Source: Papiliotrema nemorosa (taxonomy: Eukaryota > Basidiomycota > Tremellomycetes > Tremellales > Rhynchogastremaceae). Taken from it: a stretch of 64,000 bases of DNA. The stretch spans positions 1-64,000 of the forward strand of contig JASKOT010000036.1 of the NCBI GenBank assembly GCA_032158125.1, written 5' to 3'. A program made the translations under genes and the position numbers. Position 1 is the first letter of the stretch. Each line of letters starts with the position of its first letter. The notes under the pieces are model-generated. The model saw only the letters and a program-made list of their open reading frames with translations, made no database searches and had not been told where the DNA came from. Shown here piece by piece: positions 42,788 through 55,256 of this stretch.

Positions 42788-45517
42788 ATGGCACATCTAT
42801 ATATTCCTCACGACGAGGACCAACATCCATTCTCCATGAATATCCCACATCCACGTCATAATGGCCTCTTACACCATATCGAAGCCAGCGCCAGCGCCGC
42901 CGCTGCCGCCGCCGCTGCATCCTCGACGCCCACTCTCAATGGCACTTTCAGCGTATCTCAATCTGGGAATACAACGCATAACGGGGAGAATAATAATGGG
43001 ACGGAGAGTGCGGAACAGCCTGTGAGGCGGTATAGACCTATATGGTATTTGTCCCGCGGGTACCAGATCATCGCCCTCGCTATTATCTTTTTGCTGGCGT
43101 GTCATCATCTGGTCATTCGACTTCGACACAAGAATAGGATACGCCAACGGCTGCGAGACTGCCAGGGAAGGCGGTCGCGTAACAAAGGCGAACGTCGGTC
43201 GTCGATAGGAGGGCACGCAGCCTCAAATGTAGAGGAGAGGTCGAGCGGCAATACGGTAGTGCAAGTCACTTTACCAAAGCATACGGACGAGGATCGACTA
43301 CTTCCAGACACCTCTTCGGTTGAAGAAACAACTCGAGGACGACCCGCAGGAAGGTACTGGTTCGCCGCGTGGGAGGCGTCCCAGAGGAATTGGTTGTATC
43401 TACGGACCATCCCCGGATGGCTCTATGGTCCGGAGACCATGGCGGATGCCATATGGACCGGAGTGTACACTGTGACTCTGATGACTTTCGCCCTCGCAAC
43501 TATACCTCGTCAGCTTACACTCACCCGGTTGACCTGCAGAGCTGACATCCAGTGCACGAGGAATTCTGGTATCTCCATTTCGCAAACGGCATCGGCATCC
43601 TTGTCAGTTCACCGTGCCATATACGACGACACAAGCTGACTCCCCAGACGTTCTGTCAATGTCCTCTGATCATCATCCTCATACAAAAGAATAACCCCAT
43701 TTCCTCGCTCACGGGCATAACCTACCAAAAGCTCAACTACCTCCACCGAGCCGCCAGTCGAGTCGCATTGTTGTTCTCTTGGATCCACTTTTTACTCTGG
43801 ACACCTCGAGTTTGGGTTGCGGGGCATTTCTCACATTGGTATATCATCTGGGTCAGTTATCGTGGACAGTATTTAGAGCTGTAGCTGATGGGTAGGGTCT
43901 TATCGCCATTTTTGGCTTCACAGGACTATGGATCACTTCTTTCCGGTTCGTCAGGAGAGTCGCGTTTGAATTCTTCCTCGTCGCCCATATCTTGTTCACC
44001 ATGTGAGTTTCCGCACACCCCTCGTCACGCCATCTGACTTGTAGCGTATTCATCGGTGGTGCGATTCTGCACTGGTATAGACTGCAGTACTGGTTATGGC
44101 CATGTTTCGCTTTATGGGCTCTGGACCGATTCATCCGAGGTTTCAAAATGCTATATATCAACCCCCCTTCCAATCTAAGGTGGTTCAAAACCAACAAACC
44201 TCCTACTCGGCCTGGGTCATGCGAGATCAAGCTCCTCAGTCCGGATGTTATGCTTCTTACGGCAAAACGACCCGGTCTAAAGTGGACAGCAGGTCAACAT
44301 TTGTGAGCTTATAGGTCTCGAGTGGTGGAGCTTATGAGATAGCTTCTTATCTTGTCCATCCGTCTCCACGCTGCCTACCGAGACGCATCCCTTCTCTATT
44401 GCCAATATGCCTAACGAAAGGGACGAGGCGGTCTTTCTGATCCGAGTGCACTCTGGTGAGCTCAAGGTCACTCTGCCGTGCCGAGCTGACATTTAGGATT
44501 CACTCGACGCCTACGGGACGCCTTGAAAGGCGAGGTGACGACAGACATCCCGGTCTACCTTGAAGGTCCATATGGTTCCTCTCATTCGCTATCCTCCTAC
44601 TCCACAGTGATCCTCATAGCAGGTGAGCTACCCTTCTCGGGACATCGAGCCGACAGCTGACCGACAGGTGGCACAGGTATCACCTTTCTCTCTTCCAATC
44701 TCCTCGGACTCCTCCAACCTCACACCCCTCAGATTCCTCGACATATCCACCTCGTATGGCATATTCGCCACGCGAGCGATATAAAATGGCTCTCTTCTTT
44801 GCTCAATGAGGCCGTGGCTTTATCTGCTCAGCACCCGGAAACAAAGTTGACATTTGATATACACGTCACAAAGTCACATCGGGCAGACGAGCCTGCCCCC
44901 GCGGTCGGATTCACCGATAGACTGGTGGAGGAATTTGCGCCTAGGCGGTTCTCCAGGAGGTTTTCGAATCGCTATGAACAGATTAAGAGGGAGACGATGG
45001 GTGATCTGAGTGAGATGCCGAGTGCGGTAGCTTCCGACGATGAGGAGGAAGAGTCGAGCGGGACAGCGACTGCTGGATCTTCTTATGATAGTCGGGCCGA
45101 GGCGTCGGTGCAAGTTGCCGAGAGACTTGACAGATTGGACGAGGTGGATAGACTAGCGGAAGATCAGGGAGAAGATGAGGCTACCGCGGAGCTGTTGCCG
45201 AAACGCCCGGTGGATCTCCACCCTACAACGAGAATGGTCGATTCGATGGGGATGACACCCGAGACGGCAGCTGTGACATGTTGGAAGAAAGGCCGAGCGG
45301 ATCTCAGAGAAGTTCTAGAGGGTAATTTGGAAACGACGACCGGTCCGATCAATGTCACTGGTATGTTTGTCTCATGTATCTATGCTGACTCATAGTGTGT
45401 GGACCAGTGCAACTGATGCACGCGGCGAGAAGAGCAGTGAGAGACGTCGCTACACCGCAAAGGGCGCTCAGGGGAGAATGGCCGGTTGACTTTTACGAAG
45501 AGACTCTGGGCAGTTAG
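42788..45517 (+). CDS. Ferric/cupric reductase transmembrane component (FRE type)
   Basis: This is a flavocytochrome that moves electrons from cytosolic NAD(P)H across the membrane to reduce Fe(III) or Cu(II). It has many exons. The N-terminus has a poly-Ala run (about residues 34-44) and Asn/Thr repeats, then a membrane segment. Heme-ligand pairs fit the H-x13-H spacing: the LHRAASRV...SWIHF stretch and VAHILF...GAILHWY. The FAD-binding motif is HPFSIANMP, with the flanking LEGPYG typical of the reductase. NAD(P) binding shows GGTGITF and a C-terminal VCGPVQL. An acidic insert of about 110 residues (near 44940-45230) interrupts the NAD domain and is unusual. The protein ends FYEETLGS. Confidence 0.88.
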
Positions 45518-46171
45518 GTTAGAGGGCTGCGAGGGAATATGGGAGGGAGCATGGCAATGGGATGAGTTGTATAGTCTAGTCGTTCGGTATTTCTCACTGT
45601 ATCTAATCTCCATCCGGGCAATGCATGTTGACCATTCATGCATCGTCTTCCATCGTCTCATGATCTGGATTGTTTACTTTTGATGGGGAGGCTGGAATAC
45701 ATGACGAGTGGAAAGGGTAGTTGCTCGTCGCCGATGTAGAAAAGTGTCGATCATTTCTCCTGTGCCTGAAACACCTCCGAGGCATCTTTCTAGCCTTTGA
45801 GAATTTCAATAGAGACCACCACTCACTCGAGCAGATATTCCTCCTTGCATGGATCCTGTACTGATCTAAACGCAATGTATACTGATGTGCTCCCCTACGA
45901 TGCATATCTCCTACGGTCAAGCAGATTGAATGTGTTGCGGTCGGTGTGTAGAGTGCGTTTCAGGTGGTACATATCCCTGATGGGCACTCCCATCACCCCT
46001 CCCACTCCTCTTCGCACCTTCCCATCAAAAGTCAACAATCCCCTTCGACCTGATCATGCCATGCATCCCACTCGTCCTCTTCTCACTCCAAACATCCATG
46101 TTCGACCATCCCATCCATCTCCCATCTGACTTGATCTGACTGCCGCTGTCGTTATCTTGGTCTCGTTGACC
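45518..46171. other. Intergenic stretch
   Basis: The 3' flank of the ferric reductase and promoter of the zinc-finger gene. The last 150 bases are CT-rich, typical of promoters here. No gene is seen. Confidence 0.5.
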
Positions 46172-49126
46172 ATGTCGTATTTCAGCTATTATCCCCCGAG
46201 TGATTTCCAACCCATTCTTCCCCATTCCGCCCCTCTCACCACTGCGCCCACACCTACCCCAGCACCCACTCCTTCTCATTCTCCATCTCACCATACCCCG
46301 CTCGACCTCATCTACCCCAGCTTCACCCTCCCTCCTATGGATAATGAACCGCTTCAAGCTCAACAAGCCCTCGCTGCTCAGAGAAACTTGGGTCAGCCTA
46401 TTCCTCCGGGTGTCCTATTCCCCATGACCCAGCATTCCGTATACTACCATCCTTACATCCCTGCGCCTGAACCCCTTCATAACGAGGGAATCCCCTTATC
46501 GGCAGTCTCGACCATCCCCTCACCCGTCGGTTCAGTATCCAGTTCTTCCGCTTCCCCATCCGACACTTCATCCACCGCCCCAGAACCTCAAGTGACACGA
46601 ACAAACTGGGCACCAACCCTCCTTCCCTCCGACCCTAACATCTCCCACCCGTCCACCACCCCTCTCGACGAGGAACATGCCACTCGAAAGGTCCATCCTC
46701 CGCCTAACGGAGCTAAACCCCCGGCCCTACCGCTCCTCTCTCGGTCTCGGCGGGCAGCAGCATCCAAAGCCCGTTCAAAAATCAACAAGTACACTTCGAC
46801 CCTTCTCTCTCCCCTTGCTACGCCCTCCATCGGTACTTCCACCTCCCGCCCTTCTTCCCGAGCATCTTCCCATGCTCAAAGCAGAGCCGAACCGGGACAC
46901 ACTCGTACAAATGTGTCTGCGTCGGGCGATGGGTCTTCCGGTATCACGATTATTCTCCCTCATCCTGCCGGGCCGAAATATACCAAGAAGGCTCCAGGAG
47001 GGGGAACGACGGTCCGACTAACAGGGTGTCGACCGGACGGACAGCTGTTGGCCGCGCCCCCGGGGTCACTACTCGAAGTTAACGACTTGCTCATCCTTCA
47101 TCCACCGGCAGTTTCACCCAGTCGAGCTGGACCTTCACCCATGAATCAGTATTCCCAAGCGCCGTGCCCCGATGGATACAAGAGTGCATACGAAATGTAC
47201 ACTTGTCGAGTTTGCGCCAAGACGTACGATGGGAAGAACGCAAGGAGCGTAGCCAGAAGACACTTGCAGGATAAACATAGTGTCCCTCTTGCTTTGCAGG
47301 AGAGAAGGACCCGTTGGGATGGAGGTGAGGTATCAGTATGATCAGTAGCAGGTGGCTGACTGGTTTCAGAGTCGGATAGACCAAAAAACGAAGCCGAGGT
47401 CAAGGAACGTTGCTTGAAAAGTAAACGAGATTGGGCCGCGAGAGCTCGGTCAGTTTACAGTCGCTGTGAGTGTATTCAGCTGACTCCCAGTCAACATGTC
47501 CGACTGGAACGACTCCATTCAGCTTTCCTGGAAAAGTATGGTCAGAAAGGGATCTGTACCCCTTGCAAGACCCACCTGATCGCTCCTGCACTTCGAGTGA
47601 CAACCGTCTCTTGCGTTGAGAACCCCCTGGTCGCGAAACATCATCTTGAATGGAGGGAGATCCCAAAGTCTCTACGAGACGCCGTTGCCGAGATGAATGG
47701 GAACCCTATACCCGTCGTCCCGCCAGAAGACGAAGTGTATGACGATACCTACAAGCCAGGTGGGATCCCAGGATACGATATTCCATACGAACAAAAGGAC
47801 AATGTGCCGGAACTCCTCCCTCGAAGCAATGTGGGGCTGCGCAAGAAAGCCTTGACCAAGCGAAGAATCAAAAGTGCCAGTTTCAGCGCGTCTTCTCTAT
47901 CTTCCGCCTCGACGCAGAGTGCTGTATCGGAATCTCTTCCCATGTCGCCGATCCAAATGGTACGATCCTTCTCGGCTTTTGGAACGGCTGAATCACCCGT
48001 ATCGCACACTCGAGCAGCTTCGACGGGTCAGATTGGGATGCCTACCGGACATGAAGGGATGGATTTGACCATCGATTGGGACTCGACGTGGGGTGCAGCG
48101 ACGCATGTCAATGAGCGAACGCTGGAGATCGCCATGGCTCAGCATTACCAGGGAGTGGCAGAAGTGCCAGAGGGACCACCTGTCGTCGACGCTGTTGGGG
48201 CGCCGTTGCTACATGCAAGCGGCAGCGAGGGGTCGGTGGAATCACCCACTCCTCTGTACCCCATTGGCAATGTTCAACAATGGTCTCAAGTCGAACATTC
48301 ATGGTCGCAACCGCAGCCATTCTTCACTGCCGAAACGCCGTCCGCGTGGATGCAAAACCAAGGCGTCATGTCGGGTCTACCCGTCGAGGAAGGATACGAC
48401 GACAGCGCAGAGCACGAGGCGGCCGTAGCAGAGTCTCTGCTCAACCTCCACTCGACCCCGGCTAGACCTGACGACACCGTCCACCTCGCTCGGTTGACCA
48501 GCACGACGGAAATGGTCACTTCCTCCGACGAGGCGACGCAGACTGCTTCGTCGGCTATTCGAGGTCTACTCGATGCACCGGATATCACGCCTCGTCCTGC
48601 TCGACCCGCCCGAGCGAGAAGCTTTATCCAGCCGTTTAACAAAGGTCGAGAATCGATGACTCGTTCACTCTCGTTTACCGAGAATCACGCCGATGATCCG
48701 TTTGCGTTCATCCCTAGCAGCCCGGTCCTCTCGTCGAAGAAGCGAAAGAGCGCCGTCGCGAGTCCATCACCCTTGGCAGTGAAGAAACGAAAGAATGATT
48801 CGCCGTTGCGTCTGCCGATGTCCACCCTCCGACCCAATGCGGCTGCGACGTCGCAATATACCTCGAACGACCAGCAGATTTTCTACCAGGATAATTCAAT
48901 TCTACCGGCGAGTTTCATCGGTGGAGCGTTTACGACTCCGATACGACCGACCAAGGTGGGAGTACCGGCCTCAGCTATGCCTAGCTCATTATCGAAAGTC
49001 TGGCAATTCAGCTCGCCCGGTGATCCCGGTGCAGCGGCGAGTCTCGGTCTGGTGCCTCAGTGGGGGATCGGTACGCCGGGGATGAGCGGGATGGTGGGTA
49101 GTGACACGCCTGGGATGACGCGATAG
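46172..49126 (+). CDS. C2H2 zinc-finger protein
   Basis: A likely transcription factor. Two exons (46172-47324, 47370-49126) join to 969 aa. The first 300 residues are Pro/Ser/Thr-rich and disordered. A Gly/Pro-rich stretch with a short fold-like segment (TTVRLTGCRPDGQLL, EVNDLLILHPP) follows. One C2H2 finger is at CRVCAKTYDGKNARSVARRHLQDKH, with the Cys-x2-Cys and His-x4-His pairs. After the intron a basic region and a Cys pair (GICTPCKTH) suggest a second metal site. The rest is Ser/Pro/Asp-rich with basic clusters (SKKRKSAV, KKRKND, likely nuclear signals) and a Gly/Met-rich tail. No ortholog is recalled. Confidence 0.8.
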
Positions 49127-49753
49127 CGAGTCACACATAGACGACACGGGAATCTTGGACAAGTGGCATATCGCGCGACATTGACGCGAAACATCTACAT
49201 GAGTAAGACTGACCGCCATGGGACTTGTTTGTAAAAGGCATAAAGTGGGGAGGACGTTGTGATGAGAAGAGAGGGATGATGCGATGACATTCGCTCGATG
49301 GGGATGGGAGGTAGAACAGCAGGAAAAAGATACGATACGATATAGCGATTTGGGAACAAGGCGAGACCTAGGACAATCTTTTATACTTCATCAATCTTCA
49401 TGTGCATGAGATTTGCTTCCTAGGGCTCGGATGGCCGTGTAGTGCTCGGTCACTGGCGTCGATGGCATGCATAAGAACGGTTCCCAGTCTTGTATTGAGC
49501 AAGTGAAGAGCTGTCGAATATGGGGAAGCGACGCGTTGAAGCAGCGAGCGACTTCTCATTCATTTCCCCATTCATTGACCATTCATCCATCCTCCATCGT
49601 CCTTCCTCCATCCGACCTTCCTCCTTCAACGTCGATACGACAGGAAAGGTCGATTTGAAGTCGTTCTCAAGCCCAATATTGATCAAGAAGGATACCTCAA
49701 ACACCTATATACCCAACGCAATCCCATTTGTATAGGCCTAACCCGTCGACGCG
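49127..49753. other. Intergenic stretch
   Basis: The 3' flank of the zinc-finger gene and promoter of the TMEM115-like gene, including a repeated CATCC/CCATTC run near 49560-49620. No gene is supported. Confidence 0.5.
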
Positions 49754-51274
49754 ATGCCGGCTATATCTTTCTTCCCTTTCCTTCAGACTGTACCCATAGC
49801 CACCCGGATCCTCACTCTCACTTTGGTCCTCACGTCCATCGGGGCGTATTTTCTCAATGCGGTATTTGCGACGTTCCCAGAGAACGGAGTGACGGGGATT
49901 GATATACCTTGGTTGGTTATTGTTCCTGGGGTTTCGTGGAAGTACCCATGGACGTTCCTCACTGCTGGATTTGTTGAACTGAGCATTATCGAGGTGAGCT
50001 TGCATCCATCTCGATCTTCCCCTTTCACGTCCATGGCGGATACTTCTTACTCCACCCAGCACTCATTGGATGGGTAATCAAGACGAGATGAGATGGTGGA
50101 GAAGCAAGTTTGAGGAGTCGACGCTGATGCCCAGTTGGTCGTATCAGCAGTCACGCTTCCCCTGGCCGCACGATACCTCGAAAAGATATACGGTCCCAAA
50201 GAACTGATCCGTTTCGTCTGCCTGACAATCATCGGCTCAAACATCATCGCGACTGGGCTCTCGCTCATTTTGTACTTTGTCCTAGGAGTCACGGACGCGT
50301 GGGAGGGGATCCCGTTACATGGGATGAGTGGACTTCAAGCTGGGTTCCTGGTCGCTTTTACACAGTTGATCCCGGAACATCAGGTTCAACTCTTTGGAAA
50401 GCTCAAACTTAGAGTCAAGGTGAGTATAGCGTCCCCCTGGTTCCTCATTTACCATTCCTTCCTGCTCTCAGACACCACCTCCTCTTCCTGCCGTCCTCCC
50501 TCGCCTCCATGCTCACTTGACGCGTCGAGATGATACTGACGGCAGACATTGCCGGGACTATACCTCCTAGTCTCAAACGTCCTGACCATCCTCCTCGGCA
50601 CCTCGCCCTACATCCTCATCCAATTTGGATTCTTCGTGTCTTGGGTGTACCTCCGATTTTACAAGATTTCCGAAGATGGACTGAGCAGGGGAGACCGCTC
50701 AGAGACTTTCTCTTTCCAGTACTGGTTCCCTCCTCCTATCCGGTGAGCCTCCTTCCCACATCCCCACCCTGTGCCGTCCAGCCGTCCCAGCTGTCCCGCC
50801 TGCACATCCGGCAGACGCATCTTGCATCTATCTACAACGCCATCGAAGTGGAGCTATGAACGAAAGCTGATCATAGACCCTACGTGTCGAAAGGTGCCAA
50901 CTTTGTATACGGTCTCGCTACCCGCGTAGGACTGGTCGCTCAATGGGACGACGCACCGAGCTCCAGCGGATCATACGCTATGCTCCCAGGTCCGGGAGGC
51001 GCACGAGCGGAAGCCGAACGACGACGGTGAGTCATTGCTCCGCTGCGCAACAGCTTTGTCTTTGCTGAGCAGATTTGTGTGTTTTGAAGAAGACGCTGAT
51101 TGCAGTGCCCTTGCGCTTAAAGCCCTCGATGCAAGGTTGGCATCTGGTTCTCCCGCTCCAGGAGCTGCTTCTCCAGCCACCACGACGGGCGCTGGAGCAG
51201 CAAACGCCAGTGTGCCCGGTGGAAAGGTCAGTGGGGAGGGCAAGGGAGAGGCGGCCAAGGAGGTCAAGGAGTAG
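49754..51274 (+). CDS. TMEM115/DUF1751-like Golgi membrane protein
   Basis: A rhomboid-like-fold integral membrane protein of the TMEM115 (DUF1751) family. The animal member is Golgi-located and affects retrograde traffic. Five exons (49754-49993, 50135-50419, 50546-50742, 50877-51026, 51106-51274) give 346 aa. Helices run from ATRILTLTLVLTSIGAYFL onwards. Conserved pieces include VPGVSWKYPWTFLTAGFVE, ARYLEKIYGPKELIRF, the motif GMSGLQAGFLVAFTQLIPEH, and SWVYLRFYK. The cytosolic tail is Ala/Gly-rich and ends in KEVKE. Introns 1-3 are unusually long for the window, at about 130-140 nt. Confidence 0.85.
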
Positions 51275-51616
51275 ACCATGGTGCATGATCAGATTTATCT
51301 TGATGACCCCGTATGCAGAATATCTTGATGATCACTGCGGATCAGGAGGCACGCGTGCAAAGGAGATCTGTCTCGGGTCATGTGAGCATGCGGAGACATT
51401 GCGCAGCTATTCAACTCCAGAGCAGGGAGTCAACGACTTCTTGAGTGCGACGATTTCATTTTGACGGATGCACCATGCATTGAATGACCCAAAAAGCTAG
51501 TTGATCTAGGCTACAAGTCCAACGCCGACACACGCCTACGCCTACTGCCATACCGCCACACAATCCCATTCTCAACCAATCAAGGTGAGTCCGGGGTCCA
51601 GTGTAGATTGGCACGA
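51275..51616. other. Convergent intergenic stretch
   Basis: Tail-to-tail spacing between the TMEM115-like gene (+) and RPL22 (-). It contains presumed 3' UTRs; nothing else is seen. Confidence 0.5.
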
Positions 51617-52181
51617 TTACTCCTCGTCCTCGGCCTCGTCCTGGTCAACCTTGAAGTATCGCAGAGAGTAAGTGTCCTTGGAAGTAGCGACGACTCGGAG
51701 GAAGTTTTCAAAGTTGTTCTTCTTCAAGTGCTTCTTGGTGAGGTACTTGAGGTATCGCTTGGAGAAGGGAATGTTGGAAGTCAACACGAGCTTGTTTCCT
51801 AGACGCGACGTCAGCACTGACACACCTCTACACGAAACCAGAGTAAACTTACCCTCCTTGGAGAGAGTGATGGCCTCTCCGAGTTGACCTGGCTTTCCGT
51901 CAACCTTGATTCGGTCGTGCAGGAATTTCTCAAATGCGGCAGGGTCAAACACATTGTCGTTGGCCGGGACAGAGTAGTCGACGTAGAACTTGTGCGCGGC
52001 TTTACCGGCGGTAGTCTTGGAAGCGGCAGCTTTGGGCTATTTGTCAGATACACCATCCATCTACATTTTGGGTAAGGTCAGTTGAGGGGCGGAGAAGGGG
52101 CAGCGAAGTTTGCATAGACAGGACTCCCGCGCGAAAATGGGAAGGTATGTTTTGGGGGTAGAGGAGGGAGGGGCGCACCAT
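51617..52181 (-). CDS. RPL22: 60S ribosomal protein eL22
   Basis: A structural component of the large cytosolic ribosomal subunit. Exon 1 is the ATG codon alone (52179-52181). It is followed by a 142-nt intron, then exon 2 (52036-51853) and exon 3 (51798-51617). Peptide features are AGKAAHKFYVDYSVP, AAFEKFLHDRIKVDGKPGQLG, then NIPFSKRYLKYLTKKHLKKN and the Glu/Asp-rich tail DQDEAEDEE, all classic for eL22. One-codon first exons followed by a longer intron are common in ribosomal-protein genes. In C. neoformans RPL22 lies in the mating-type locus. Here it is about 21 kb from HD1. Confidence 0.95.
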
Positions 52182-52930
52182 TTTGTCTACAGGATTGGAT
52201 TTTCTGCAAAACTGGTGCTTTTAGTGTGAGGGTGAAGGTGAAGAACAGGTCGGTCGACGATGAAGATGCCTTGGTCGACGACGGGGTGTCGAAATTCTGA
52301 AATTGGCGGCGATCACCGATGGGACAAAGGATTTTGGCAGAGTGAAGCGGAAATTTACGGCGTTTAATAAAGCTGGGCTCGATGTGGCATTCTGTCTTGG
52401 TGGCGACCTAGTCCTACGACACCCTGAATGCCTTGCGCTGAGCTTGGTGAGCCCATACCCCGTACACGCACGCTTTACTGCGATGGCATGGAGGGTTTCC
52501 GTCACCCCCGAACAGGTGCCTAACACAACCAGTGCAACGTGCTCACAGACCCTAGCCCGATCATTGCATTTGGACACTCCAATACTGATTCCCCTCGCTA
52601 GCTGCTTATTCAATGCCACTGATGGGAACCACTCAGCCATGACAAAGCGGCGACTAACACGGGAGAAGATGGCCAGACGTAATTGAGCAGTGGTCTGAGG
52701 ATTATTGTGCCGCATTGCGTTTCTGTAACAGAAGGACAATTCAAGTGGCGACACCTAAAATTGAAAGATAACGATTCGAATGTACCACCCAAAGCTAAGC
52801 CTCATTCTCGGAGATGCGAAATGAAGTAGAAGACGTCGATCGAAAGAATCTCAGTAAGATGAGTTTGCGAGATGATGATGAAGAATGCATGGTGATGATG
52901 TCACATATCTTTCAACACACTGAGCCCTTC
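52182..52930. other. Intergenic stretch
   Basis: The RPL22 promoter and MFS gene 3' flank. A 127-codon plus-strand frame here lacks a convincing ATG and features. No gene is supported. Confidence 0.45.
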
Positions 52931-54929
52931 TCAGCTCTTGGTTAAAATCTTCCAGTTCCCCTGTTTATACCTCTTTGCCCCGACCAAGAACACACATCCC
53001 GCGAGGCCTATTGCCCCGCAGAACCCTATCGAATTGTAATAAGCACTAGGCCCCGTCCGTCCTTGATGATTCGTCGAGTATTCCAAGAGGAGAATAGCCA
53101 GTGGTTGTCCCACCAACGCCGGGATCAACAGTGTCAACCAGAATATCGAGAGGGCACTAGCGAGATCTTGCACGCCCACCATCTGCGCTGTAAGTGGGGT
53201 AGAGGCTGACCAGATTGTCCCGCTAGTTGCACCTTGTACTATTGCGAATAAGATGAGAACCCCGTACGATTTCGCAGGGAGCCAGATGCAGAGTGATGAG
53301 AGCCCTACGATGAGGTAGCAGATGATGGACATGTTGATCCGTCCACCACGATCTAGGAACATTCCCCATAAAGGCCGCCCTATCGCTTGCGATGCGGCGA
53401 GGATGGATTGGAGGGATGCGCCTTGGGTCTGGGTGAGTCCCAGGCCGTGCGTCGCGAAAGAGGCGAGGGAGAAGAGCGCGACAAAGTAGGCGATCACTGG
53501 GGTCAGCGTGGATTCTTAGGTGACCCTGGAGTTCTTCGAAGCGAATAAATTGCTGAGTTGGAACTGAATCACTCGCGATATAAGGTGAAAGAGCGCAAGG
53601 GTGAAGCAGGGTGTGAGTGGACCGTGAGGGGTTACAGATGCAAGACTCACTACAGCACGAAGCCCAGAGTAAGATCCACACAAAACCAGGATGAACAAAC
53701 CATTTGAGCTCAAAACTCAGACTTTTCACTTTCAAAGCCTTATGTCGACCTTTGATGAGGGTGACAGCGGGGATGAGAATGGCTAGAGAGATGAGGCCGT
53801 TGATGATTAATGCCCATTTGACACCGAGTCTTTCCAACGTGACGCGGGTGACGTTGGAGAAGACGAGGCCGCCCAGACCGGATCCAGAGGCTGATATGCC
53901 CTGATATGAGCTCAACACAACCACTGAGAACGTGCCAAGAGGCAGGAGTTTGTTGAGCCATTAGAGAGAGGGTAGGGAGGAAGGAGAGGAGAGGAGAGGG
54001 GAAAAGAGGGGAGGAGAGGGGAGGAGAGGAGGGTGACTTACCTGTGCGAGGGAAAGACGCTCGTCAAAATAGTGTGCTAGTAATGGAGAGGTAGTGATCA
54101 AGAACTGTCTTCAGTACTCTCCTCACGATGTATCACAGCAATATGGCGAGACTCACAAAACCGAGTCCTATACCGAAGACTATCCCTTGACACACCATAA
54201 ACGTGAAGAATTCGGTGCATATCCCCGCCATGCACAGTCCAAGGGTGACACATATCGTTCCTGCTCATCAGTCCTTCTACATCTCCCAAATCTACACCGT
54301 GTAAGAGGCGACTAACCAATAATGAGACAAGGTTTCATACCCCATAATCGGTTGAACCAATTCGCCAGAGGCCCACAGGCCAACGCGACAGCCACGGAGA
54401 GACCTCCCACCCAGGCGTATCGGAAGGTCGATCCCCCTTCAAAGTAGTTGTGTTGGAGGTAGTACGAAGAGAAGACACCGTAGGTCGTGTTCATCCCTGA
54501 TGTCAGCATGTCTTCGTGGTCTACTCTAACACAGTGAGGAACGTATTTGGGAATCAAGGCAAGAATCGTAAGAAAGAGGAGAAGAGTCAAGGTGAGATGC
54601 ACGCTGTACTCACCCCATATACTAGCGTTGATGGCCATGAGACAAACCACTACGACCCAACCATACCCTCCATCCGGTACATCGTTTGCCGTCCGATCCA
54701 CCGTTTCCTCTCCCTCCTCGTCGGGGGGTGTCGAGTCGGGTCCGGCTAGCGTATACCTGTTCTCCAGAGGGATCGTATCTACCCTATCGGGATTCTCACT
54801 ATCGGAGCGAGAGAACTTTGTGTCTGTCGTGATTCTCCTAGGCAATTCTTTCATGTGGAGATCATTAGGCGCCTCGTCCGATCTGGTCGTAGAGATAGTT
54901 GTGGTTTGGGGTAGAATATCCTTGGCCAT
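52931..54929 (-). CDS. MFS monocarboxylate transporter (MCT/SLC16-like)
   Basis: A major-facilitator transporter of the monocarboxylate porter family, plasma membrane. From MAKDILPQ, a Thr/Ser/Glu-rich cytoplasmic tail leads to the family motif DVPDGGYGWVVVVC. Next are FGSPYYLQHNYF-like loop 1 sequence (SSYYLQHNYFEGGSTF) and AWVGGL. Further helices run through SLAQGISASGSGLGGLVFSN, the ALKVKSL loop and the final helices ending KQGNWKILTKS. Small introns interrupt each module. One intron (about 53900-54040) is long and contains a purine/pyrimidine microsatellite. Substrate is unknown (pyruvate, lactate or other acids). Confidence 0.85.
53965..54035. repeat. GA-rich microsatellite within MFS intron
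   Basis: A run of GGAGAGGAGAGG-type units on the plus strand, about 70 bases. It reads as CT-rich on the coding (minus) strand and lies inside an intron of about 145 nt. It may strengthen the polypyrimidine character or simply be slippage-prone sequence. Confidence 0.7.
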
Positions 54930-55256
54930 ACTGAAGGATATACCTCTAATGCTATGCTGTTTCGCAAGGCCGCGCAATCATATTACCACGGCAGATGAGG
55001 ATCAGAAGACAAGCAAGGTCATGATGAATGGGTTGCATGCGGTGGATTCGAGAGGGACCATTGGAAATGTAAACCTTCGGCAAAATAGCCCTTCGGCTTA
55101 TTCGTTCACTCTTGAGTCCGAGGTGTCAGACGCCAAGGAGCTCCACGGATCAGCGAATTTCAGGCCTTTGGGTGCTACAGGTGCATGCTATGATGCGTGT
55201 ACGGACTACTTGGTGTACTGTCAGCATGGCATGATCATGGTCCATCTCTCTTTTGA
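54930..55256. other. Intergenic stretch
   Basis: 327 bp between the MFS ATG and the pantothenate-kinase stop, both on the minus strand. It holds the MFS promoter and the kinase 3' UTR. Confidence 0.5.

Noticed and set aside
47461..47495. Possible 25-nt intron in the zinc-finger gene (GTGAGT...CCCAG)
   Set aside because: Too short to splice and would shift the intact 570-codon frame.
52303..52686. 127-codon plus frame upstream of RPL22
   Set aside because: No convincing start, no recognisable domain; it lies in the RPL22/MFS intergenic space.
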